Assembly: GCA_016185275.1 (NCBI GenBank)
Contig: JACPNX010000045.1
Location: 1 to 64,000, forward strand
Length of the DNA: 64,000 nucleotides
Reading direction: 5' to 3'
From: Actinomycetota bacterium
GTDB lineage: Bacteria > Actinomycetota > Acidimicrobiia > Acidimicrobiales > Iamiaceae
Shown: piece after piece, positions 16,688 through 24,312 of the stretch
Layout of the letters: each line of letters opens with the position of its first letter
Numbering within the stretch: position 1 is the first letter of the stretch
Program-made: the position numbers and the translations under genes
The notes under the pieces: model-generated
Told to the model about the DNA's origin: nothing
The model's database searches: none
The model's input: only the letters and a program-made list of their open reading frames with translations

Positions 16688-17542
16688 CTACCGGGCACCC
16701 AACGCGAGTGGGCCCTCCGGGCCGACCGGCAGGTCGAGCTGCACCTGGCATGGCGTGCGGTCGACCAGCGGGTGGAACGCAGCCACGGCCCCGCCACCGA
16801 CGGCGTCGACGACCCCCTCGACCAGACCGCGATGGAGCCCGCACACCAGATCGGGGTTGGCCTCCGCCAGATCCCGGAAGGGGCAGTGTGCGAAGGCCAC
16901 CGTGGCACCATCGGCGACGGCGAGGACCGCGGGGTCGAAGCCGAGCACGGCCAGCACGTCGACCAGCGCGTCGAGGCAGGGCCGGCCGGCCCGCCTCGCG
17001 CCGTCGACCCGGCCCTGCTCCCGGCCCGCCTCGACCGCGTCCTCGGGGCTGGCGCCCGTGGAGCGGGCCAGGCTCAACAACATGCGGGCCAGCACCGGGA
17101 ACGCAGGCGGTTCGAGACCGAGCGACGGTGCACCGGGGGCCAGCGAGTACAGGTGTTGGGGACGGCCCACACCGCCGCGGGTGTCGGCCTCGACCGACAG
17201 CAGGCCGACCTCACGCATGCGTTCGAGGTGCGGGCGCACGGTGTTGGGATGCAGGCCGAGGTGGTCGGCGATCTCGGCGGTGCCCAGTGGGAGCGGGGAG
17301 CGGGCGACCTCGAGGTAGATGGCGTAGCGGGTGTTGTCACCGAGGGCCTTGAGGACGGCCAGCCGCGCCGCGCCGACGTCGGCCTCCACCGGCGGCTCCG
17401 GAGCCGGCTCCGGAGGCGGCTCGGGGCGGGCACCGGTCGGGTGGACCTCCTGCCGGGCGCCGTCACCGACGACCGGCCCGGCACCGGCGGGTTCGACGCC
17501 GGCAGCTTCCTGCGCGCCGGTGCCGTCGAAGCCGTTGCTCAT
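16688..17542 (-). CDS. sufR: SufR-like Fe-S-sensing transcriptional repressor
   Basis: The 284-residue protein has a disordered Pro/Glu-rich N-terminus (1-55), an ArsR/MarR-like winged helix (60-130: LKALGDNTRYAIYLEV, LHPNTVRPHLERMREVGLL, GRPQHLYSL) and a ligand domain. The latter contains AFAHCPFRDLAEANPDLVCGLHRG and FHPLVDRTPCQVQL, matching SufR repressors. Cys189, Cys220, Cys234 and Cys265 are candidate cluster ligands. SufR normally senses [4Fe-4S] status and represses the suf operon. No sufBCD genes are in this window; the neighbours are erpA and the divergent mrp gene. The start ATG 17542 is preceded at 6 nt by TAATCT, suggesting a leaderless transcript. Confidence 0.85.
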   Translation of the reverse strand: MSNGFDGTGAQEAAGVEPAGAGPVVGDGARQEVHPTGARPEPPPEPAPEPPVEADVGAARLAVLKALGDNTRYAIYLEVARSPLPLGTAEIADHLGLHPNTVRPHLERMREVGLLSVEADTRGGVGRPQHLYSLAPGAPSLGLEPPAFPVLARMLLSLARSTGASPEDAVEAGREQGRVDGARRAGRPCLDALVDVLAVLGFDPAVLAVADGATVAFAHCPFRDLAEANPDLVCGLHRGLVEGVVDAVGGGAVAAFHPLVDRTPCQVQLDLPVGPEGPLALGAR

Positions 17543-17548
17543 GGCCGA

Positions 17549-17575
17549 AGATTACACGGCGGCTCCCGGTAGAAT
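17549..17575. promoter_or_regulatory. Divergent leaderless promoters of sufR and mrp
   Basis: On the minus strand TAATCT (17554-17549) lies 6 nt before ATG 17542; on the plus strand TAGAAT (17570-17575) lies 6 nt before GTG 17582. The -10 boxes are only 15 bp apart, so their -35 regions overlap each other. RNA polymerase could occupy one side at a time, and a SufR site here would control both genes. Confidence 0.6.
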
Positions 17576-17581
17576 CTGGCC

Positions 17582-18814
<1,233 letters not shown>

Positions 18815-18830
18815 CCGCGACGCGACCGGT

Positions 18831-18890
18831 TCGCGGCGGTCGGCGGCGCCGGCTCGCGGCGGCGCCGGCTCGCGGCGGTGCGGCGCCGGC
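18831..18890. repeat. GC-rich short tandem repeat between convergent genes
   Basis: Three imperfect copies of a 15-16-bp unit of the form CGGCTCGCGGCGGCGC lie between the mrp stop and the end of the DUF779 gene. The internal GGCGCC palindromes could form hairpins and act as a terminator. Confidence 0.5.
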
Positions 18891-18928
18891 CTACCGGCCG
18901 CTGAGCGACCGGTGCAGGGAGTCCTTCG

Positions 18929-19369
18929 TCAGCGCATCCGCACGCGGCGCAACGCCTCCGGAAGCTCACCGACGACGGGTCGCAGCTCGACCGTGCCGTC
19001 GTCGCGCGAGCGGGAGGCTGGCGGGCACGCCTGCGGCGCCGTGGACGAGTCGGAGCCCACGCCTCGAAGTGCCAGCCGGCAGCCCAGCTCGGTCTCGACC
19101 GAGAGCGACTCACCCAGCTCCTCCACCACGTCGAGCACGACGCCCTCGTCGCCTCGGTACAGCGAGCGCAGGTACTCGGGCGCATAGACGGTGATGCCGT
19201 CGACCAGCCCGATCGGCTCCTGGTCCGGGCCGGGCCAGAAGTCCTCGTACAGGAACGGCGCCGTCGACTCGCAGCAACCGGTCCCGATGGTGATCGTGAG
19301 GCGGCCGTGGCGGCGCCGGCCCATCTCGGCGAGCACGTCGCGCGCCCGGTCCGTCGCGGTGATGCGCAC
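18929..19369 (-). CDS. DUF779 domain protein
   Basis: The 146-residue protein matches the DUF779 family over most of its length: GRLTITIGTGCCESTAPFL, DFWPGPDQEPIGLVDGITVY, YLRSLYRGDEGVVLDVV and LSVETELGCRLALRG. DUF779 genes often accompany NAD-dependent aldehyde dehydrogenases; here an aldehyde dehydrogenase gene ends about 780 bp away on the same strand. Biochemical role unknown. A 40-residue tail containing ACPPASRSRDDGTVELRPVVGELPEALRRV is longer than usual. GTG 19369 is preceded at 6 nt by TAGGCT, another leaderless promoter. Confidence 0.8.
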   Translation of the reverse strand: MRITATDRARDVLAEMGRRRHGRLTITIGTGCCESTAPFLYEDFWPGPDQEPIGLVDGITVYAPEYLRSLYRGDEGVVLDVVEELGESLSVETELGCRLALRGVGSDSSTAPQACPPASRSRDDGTVELRPVVGELPEALRRVRMR

Positions 19370-19375
19370 GCCGCC

Positions 19376-19381
19376 AGCCTA
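19376..19381 (-). promoter_or_regulatory. -10 element of the DUF779 gene
   Basis: TAGGCT on the minus strand, 6 nt before the GTG start, with no Shine-Dalgarno sequence between them. Confidence 0.5.
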
Positions 19382-19490
19382 CGGGCCCGGAGCCGTCCGT
19401 TGCGGGCGAACGGCGGCACTCGCCCCAACGATGCAGCCTCACGGACAGTGGCCTACACTCCGCTCCGTAGCGAGCAGGAGGTCAGGGAGA

Positions 19491-20012
19491 ATGGGCAAGC
19501 TTCGAGTCTTGGCAGCGGTGACCGTCGTAGCGGTGGCCCTGGGGGTCGCGGTCGTGGCATTGAGCCCGGCCGGTGCGACCACGTCCGGCACCACCGAGGG
19601 ATGCACGCCCGGCTTCTGGAAGAACCACCCCGCGGCCTGGCTCGAGCGGCCGACCGACACCACGCCCGTCTACACGCCGAGCACGCCGCTCACCACCATC
19701 TCCGCATCGTTCTCGACGTACCTTCCCGGGTGGACGTTCGGCCAGGCGCTGCAGGGCGGGGGCGGCCCCGGCCTGACCGGTGCGGCCGCGATCCTGGCCC
19801 GAGCGGCCACGGCGGCGTGGCTCAACGCGACGGTCGAGATCGCCTACCCCTACCGCCGGTACCAGACCGGCGAGGGCGGGCGGCCGAGCCTCGTGTCGCT
19901 CGTGACCACCGCGCTCGACAGCGGCGACCGGAGCCGGATCCTCGCGGTGGCCACCACGCTGGACAACGCCAACAACCTCGGGTGCCCGCTCGGCGGTCCG
20001 GCCACACGGTGA
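19491..20012 (+). CDS. Secreted protein with CTPGFWKNH motif
   Basis: The 173-residue protein has a signal peptide (LRVLAAVTVVAVALGVAVVAL, cleavage near PAGATTSG). The mature start contains EGCTPGFWKNHPAAWLE, a motif found in many secreted bacterial proteins of unknown role. Another Cys near the end (NNLGCPLGG) could pair with the first in a disulfide. The region FGQALQGGGGPGLTGAAAILARAATAAWLNA is helical. ATG 19491 is preceded by GGAGGTCAGGGAGA, and a TACACT -10 box lies at 19454-19459. A strong hairpin terminator follows. Confidence 0.8.
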   Translation: MGKLRVLAAVTVVAVALGVAVVALSPAGATTSGTTEGCTPGFWKNHPAAWLERPTDTTPVYTPSTPLTTISASFSTYLPGWTFGQALQGGGGPGLTGAAAILARAATAAWLNATVEIAYPYRRYQTGEGGRPSLVSLVTTALDSGDRSRILAVATTLDNANNLGCPLGGPATR

Positions 20013-20056
20013 AGAGCGGCTGACCGGGCGCGAGCTCGCCAGACGGAGGGAGCGAC

Positions 20057-20084
20057 GAGGACCCCGTCCGAGGGCGGGGTCCTC
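20057..20084. terminator. Bidirectional hairpin terminator
   Basis: GAGGACCCCG and CGGGGTCCTC form a perfect 10-bp stem with an 8-nt loop, between the convergent secreted-protein gene and aldehyde dehydrogenase gene. A CTCGCGTTCTC run follows on the plus strand. Confidence 0.7.
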
Positions 20085-20153
20085 TCGCGTTCTCCGGGCT
20101 GCATCTGGGCGACGCGAGCGCGTGCCGGCAGGACGTTGCCGCCGGCGGTCGGG

Positions 20154-21659
20154 TCAGATGTCGCCGAGTGCGCTGAAGTGCACGTAGCCGTCGCGCGAGG
20201 TCGACGGGTTCGTGTGGATGTGCTTCACCTGCCGGTAGATGTTGAAGCCCTGCACGCCGAGCTCGCGGCCGATGCCCGACTGCTTGTAGCCACCGAAGGG
20301 CCGCTGCGGGTTGATCATGTGGTAGTCGTTGATCCACACGGTGCCCGTGCGCATGCCGTCGGCCACCCGGCGGGCCCGCTCGAGATCGCGTGACTGCACG
20401 CCTCCGCCGAGCCCGTAGATGGAGTCGTTGGCGATGGCCACCGCTTCCTCGTCCGTGTCGAACGGGATGACGCACAGCACCGGTCCGAAGATCTCCTCCT
20501 GGGCGATCTTCGACGAGTTGGGCACGCCCGCGAAGATCGTCGGCTGGTAGAAGGCCTCGGCGTCGAGGTCGTCGGCCACCTTCGGCTTCTCGCCGCCGCA
20601 CACGGGTTCGCCGACCTCGTCGCGGCCGAGCTTCACGTAGCGCTCGACGGTCTCGACCTGGCCGCGGCTGACCAGCGGGCCGAGGTCGGTGGCGTAGTCC
20701 AGCTGGTTGCCGATCACGAGCTTGCCGGCCCGCTCCACGAGGAGGCCGACGAACTCGTCGTAGATGCCGCGCTGCACGAGGGCCCGCGTCCCCGACTCGC
20801 AGACCTGCCCGTTGTGGAAGAAGGTCCCGAACAGCACCGCGGCGGCCGCGATGTCGAGATCGGCGTCGTCGAGGACGATGTTGGCCGACTTGCCGCCGAG
20901 CTCGAGCGTCACCGGCTTCACGGTGCCCGAGGCGAGCTGCATGATGCGCCGCCCCACCTCGGTGGAACCGGTGAACGCGGTCTTGTCGACCATCGGGTGG
21001 GACGCCAGCACCTCGCCCGCCGTGCCTCCGGGACCGGCGATCACGTTCGCCACCCCGGGCGGGAGCTCGGCCTCCTGGAAGATCTGGCCGAGCATGAGCG
21101 CGGTCACCGACGTGAACGAAGCCGGCTTGATCACCGAGGTGTTGCCCGCGGCGAGCGCGGGGCCGAACTTCCACGCCGCCATGATGAACGGGAAGTTCCA
21201 GGGGATGATCCCGGTGCAGACGCCGTGCGGCTCGTAGCGCACGAGGTTCTGCGACGGCGGGAAGTCGGAACCGGGCAGCTCCACCTCGTCCGGTTCGGTC
21301 TCGGCGCACTGCGCGAACCACTCGAAGGCGCCCTGCGCTCCGGGCACGTCGGCGAACATCGCCTTCTTGATGGTGCCGCCGGAGTCGCGCGCCTCCATCG
21401 TGGCCAGCTCCTCGGCTTTGGTGCCGATGAGCTCGGCCACCTTACGCAGGTAGCCGGCGCGCTCCTTGCCGCTCATCTTGGGCCACGGCCCCTCGTCGAA
21501 CGCCTTGCGGGCGGCCGCGATGGCGCGCTCGGCGTCCTCGACGCCGGCCTTGGCGACGTCACCGATCTTGGTGCCGGTGCCCGGGTCGTAGGTGGCGAAG
21601 GTGTCGCCCGAGCGGGCGTCGACGTACTCGCCGTCGATGAAGAGCTGGAAGTCGGCCAT
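20154..21659 (-). CDS. NAD(P)-dependent aldehyde dehydrogenase
   Basis: The 501-residue enzyme oxidises aldehydes to acids. The family sites are intact: IIPWNFPFIMAAWK, GSTEVGRRIM for cofactor binding, the general-base Glu in TLELGGKSANIV, and catalytic Cys287 in GQVCESGTR. EEIFGPVLCVIPF and NPQRPFGGYKQSGIGRELG are also present. It resembles the betaine/phenylacetaldehyde/DhaS group, but the substrate cannot be read from sequence. ATG 21659 has AAGGGGGA upstream; the in-frame extension is not conserved. Proximity to the DUF779 gene fits the known ALDH-DUF779 association. Confidence 0.95.
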   Translation of the reverse strand: MADFQLFIDGEYVDARSGDTFATYDPGTGTKIGDVAKAGVEDAERAIAAARKAFDEGPWPKMSGKERAGYLRKVAELIGTKAEELATMEARDSGGTIKKAMFADVPGAQGAFEWFAQCAETEPDEVELPGSDFPPSQNLVRYEPHGVCTGIIPWNFPFIMAAWKFGPALAAGNTSVIKPASFTSVTALMLGQIFQEAELPPGVANVIAGPGGTAGEVLASHPMVDKTAFTGSTEVGRRIMQLASGTVKPVTLELGGKSANIVLDDADLDIAAAAVLFGTFFHNGQVCESGTRALVQRGIYDEFVGLLVERAGKLVIGNQLDYATDLGPLVSRGQVETVERYVKLGRDEVGEPVCGGEKPKVADDLDAEAFYQPTIFAGVPNSSKIAQEEIFGPVLCVIPFDTDEEAVAIANDSIYGLGGGVQSRDLERARRVADGMRTGTVWINDYHMINPQRPFGGYKQSGIGRELGVQGFNIYRQVKHIHTNPSTSRDGYVHFSALGDI

Positions 21660-21764
21660 GGGTCCCCCTTGGCGTGCGCGACGTGAGGCCAGCGAACCTA
21701 ACCCGGCTCGACGCTCGAAGGCCATCGCGGTGACGGCCGAGCCGGCCGCGCCACGACGGCGGGG

Positions 21765-22649
21765 TCAGGCGGCCGCCCAGGTGGCGTCCGGGTCGTCCGG
21801 GTCGGACGGCCGGACCGGGCGGGCGGTGCCGTCGGCGGCCAGCTTGCGCAGGTGGGCCCACACCGACCGGCGGGCCATCGGGTGCAGCGCGGCGGGCACG
21901 TCCACGTAGAGGAGCTCCACGATCCGCTGGGTGCCGGCCTCGCCGAGCGTGCGCAGGGCGTCGAGCACCTGGCGTTCGCGCGCGAGCCGGTGGGCGAGGT
22001 ACTCGTCGATCTTGGCCACCGGGTCCACGATGAGGTGCCCGTGGCCGGGTGCGATGGCCCGGGGTCGCAGGGAGCGGACCTTGCGGAGCGAAGCGAGGTA
22101 ATCGGCCATGTCGCCGTCCGGCGGGCTGATCACCACCGTCGAGCCCTGCATGATGTGGTCGCCGCTGAACAGCGTCCGCTCCTGAGCGAGCCAGTAGCAC
22201 AGGTGGTTGGCGGCATGACCGGGTGTGTGGACCGCCTCGAGCCGGAACTCCGTGGCCTCGATGACGTCACCGTCGCCGAGCCGGCGGTCGACCCGCAGCC
22301 CGTCGCGGTCGCCGAAGGCGAGCACCTCGGCGCCCGTGCGCTCCTTGAGCCCGGGGACGCCGGGAGCGTGGTCGATGTGGGTGTGGGTGGCCACGATCCA
22401 GCGGATGGCGTCGCCCGCCGCGCCGACGATGGCGTCGAGGTGCCCCTCGTCCGCGGGGCCCGGATCGATGACGCACACCTCGTCGATGCCGACGAGGTAC
22501 GTGTTCGTGCCCGGGCCGCTCATCATCCCCGGGTTCGGCGCGAGCACCCGGCGCACCATCGGTGACAGCGCCGACGCGACGCCGGCCACGAGCGGCTTGG
22601 GGTCCTCGCCGATGGTCGGGTCGGGGGCGGGGCTGGGAGTGGCGGTCAC
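21765..22649 (-). CDS. Metallo-beta-lactamase-fold hydrolase (LACTB2-like)
   Basis: The 294-residue protein carries the metal-binding signature THTHIDHAPG (HxHxDH), further ligands in VHTPGHAANHL and FSGDHIMQG, and PGHGH near residue 200. A C-terminal winged-helix-like domain with VWAHLRKLAADG follows, as in the LACTB2/YflN-like group. Substrates in this group range from RNA to thioesters, so the reaction is unknown. GTG 22649 overlaps the NUDIX gene's stop by 4 bp (GTGA). It is third in a tightly coupled operon FxsA-NUDIX-MBL. Confidence 0.85.
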   Translation of the reverse strand: MTATPSPAPDPTIGEDPKPLVAGVASALSPMVRRVLAPNPGMMSGPGTNTYLVGIDEVCVIDPGPADEGHLDAIVGAAGDAIRWIVATHTHIDHAPGVPGLKERTGAEVLAFGDRDGLRVDRRLGDGDVIEATEFRLEAVHTPGHAANHLCYWLAQERTLFSGDHIMQGSTVVISPPDGDMADYLASLRKVRSLRPRAIAPGHGHLIVDPVAKIDEYLAHRLARERQVLDALRTLGEAGTQRIVELLYVDVPAALHPMARRSVWAHLRKLAADGTARPVRPSDPDDPDATWAAA

Positions 22650-23644
22650 GTCGTGCTCCGGGGGTCGGCGGCGGCGGTGCCCTCGCTCAGGACGGACCGG
22701 GCCGCACGCGCGCTGCGGTCGGCCATCGAGGGCCATGCGTCCAAGGCGGTGCGACCCACGTACCCCTCGCCGTACTCGGCGTCGCCCGGCAGCACGATCC
22801 GCACGCCACCCGCGTCCTGGACGACTCTCGGCTCGACGCGGGGGACGTCGACGATCTCGGCCGCGGCCTGCAGCGCCTCGGCCGTCGAGGAGAAGCGGGC
22901 CATGGCCCGAAGGGAGGCGACCGTCGGCGGCAGCATCTCGTAGGCACCGCTGCGGTGGCGTTCGAGCGCGTCGTCGGGGCGGATCCACAGGTTGGCGATG
23001 ACCTCGCGGTCGTCGTGCAGCGGGGTCTGGGCCGGCGGTGCGGCAGCGAGGAAGAAGCGGGTGTCGTACCGGCGCGGCGCGCCCCGGGGCGTCACCCAGT
23101 GGCCGAAGTAGTGCATGCCGCCGACCGCGAGGCGCAGCCCTTCGTCGCGGCAGACGTCGACCAGCCGGCGCTCACCCCGGTCGACCGCCCGGCGGTGGTG
23201 CACGAAGCGCTCGCCGATCGCGGGGTCGTCGAGCACCACGAGGTCTCCACCGGGTCCGGTGGCGAGCAGCACACCCGCCTCCTCGAACGACTCCCTGATG
23301 GCCGCCACCCAGAAGGCGAGGCCACCCCGGTCGATGCCCAGACGCGCGGAGGCCTCGGCGTCGGTGCGGCCGTCGCAGATGCCCTCGAGATCGTCGGCCC
23401 GGTCGTGCGGGTCGACCGCGCCTCCAGGGAACACGTACGCCCCACCCACGAAGTCCGACCGGAGGTTGCGGCGGAGCATGAAGACCTCGAGGCCGCGGCC
23501 GGGCGGGCCCGCACCGTCGCCCCCGCGCGCCCGGGCGGTCCCCGGGTCGACGGCGCGGTCGCGCAGCAACAGCACGGTGGCCGCGTCGCGCAGGGGCACC
23601 TCGTCGCCCGCCCCGAGCGGCGTGAGTCTCGGCCCGGCGCTCAC
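22646..23644 (-). CDS. NUDIX hydrolase (NUDT19-like, acyl-CoA diphosphatase type)
   Basis: The 332-residue protein has a NUDIX domain interrupted by an insertion: VFMLRRNLRSDFVGGAYVFPGG, and later FWVAAIRESFEEAGVLL, which carries the RExxEEAG metal-binding helix. HYFGHWVTPRGAPRRYDTRFF is typical of the NUDT7/NUDT19 group that cleaves CoA or acyl-CoA. Many actinobacteria carry this gene next to an MBL hydrolase. GTG 23644 overlaps the FxsA stop by 4 bp, and its own stop overlaps the next start. Substrate preference is inferred from family resemblance only. Confidence 0.85.
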   Translation of the reverse strand: MSAGPRLTPLGAGDEVPLRDAATVLLLRDRAVDPGTARARGGDGAGPPGRGLEVFMLRRNLRSDFVGGAYVFPGGAVDPHDRADDLEGICDGRTDAEASARLGIDRGGLAFWVAAIRESFEEAGVLLATGPGGDLVVLDDPAIGERFVHHRRAVDRGERRLVDVCRDEGLRLAVGGMHYFGHWVTPRGAPRRYDTRFFLAAAPPAQTPLHDDREVIANLWIRPDDALERHRSGAYEMLPPTVASLRAMARFSSTAEALQAAAEIVDVPRVEPRVVQDAGGVRIVLPGDAEYGEGYVGRTALDAWPSMADRSARAARSVLSEGTAAADPRSTT

Positions 23645-24222
23645 GGCCGCTCCGACCGGCCGCCCTCGTGGCCAGTGGTGTCGACCACCGGACCGGGCCG
23701 CGCCGCCGACCAGCCGGCCCCGCCGCGGCGGCCGCCGGGACCGTTCGGACCGCCGGCCGTCGCGGGACCGCCGGGACCGCCGAGCCCGCCGGCACGCGCG
23801 GGACCGCCGGGACCCCCGGCACCACCGAGCCCGCCGAGGCGCACCCACGAGAACCCGTGGCCGAGGCGGGCCCGGAACCGGCGCATCAGCGCAGCCCGGA
23901 TCGGGGCACGGGTGGGCGGCGCCAGCAGCGCGAACCCGACGACGTCGGTGAGGAAGCCGGGCGTGAGCATGAGCGCACCGGCCAGCAGGATGAGCAGGCC
24001 GTCGACCAGCTCCTTGGTCGGCAGCTCGGAGGCGCGCAACCGGGCGTCCAGCCGGCGCAGCACGCCGCGACCCTGGCGCTTCATCAACCAGGCGCCGAGC
24101 ACGCTCTCCACGAGGAGCAGGAGCACCGTCTGCCAGCCGCCGATGACCTGCGCGACCTGGATGATGACGTACAGCTCGACGAACGGTCCGACCACGAGCA
24201 GCAGGAGCAGCACGGCGAACAC
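23641..24222 (-). CDS. FxsA family membrane protein with Gly/Pro-rich tail
   Basis: The 193-residue protein begins with the FxsA core: FAVLLLLLVVGPFVELYVII, GWQTVLLLLVESVLGAWLMK and LILLAGALMLTPGFLTDVVGFALLAPPTR. That gives three to four membrane segments. The C-terminal 65 residues are a low-complexity tail with repeated GGLGG and GGPGGP units. FxsA was named for suppressing F-exclusion of phage T7 in E. coli; its normal role is unclear. The start is GTG 24222, since the hydrophobic N-terminus begins there. It is first gene of the coupled FxsA-NUDIX-MBL operon. Confidence 0.88.
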   Translation of the reverse strand: MFAVLLLLLVVGPFVELYVIIQVAQVIGGWQTVLLLLVESVLGAWLMKRQGRGVLRRLDARLRASELPTKELVDGLLILLAGALMLTPGFLTDVVGFALLAPPTRAPIRAALMRRFRARLGHGFSWVRLGGLGGAGGPGGPARAGGLGGPGGPATAGGPNGPGGRRGGAGWSAARPGPVVDTTGHEGGRSERP

Positions 24223-24312
24223 CGGCCCAGGGTACCGGCGGCTCCCGGCGACGGCCGCCGGGCACCCACCGCCACTTGTGCGCGGCACACCGGGTGCCGA
24301 TGGTAGGCGGGC

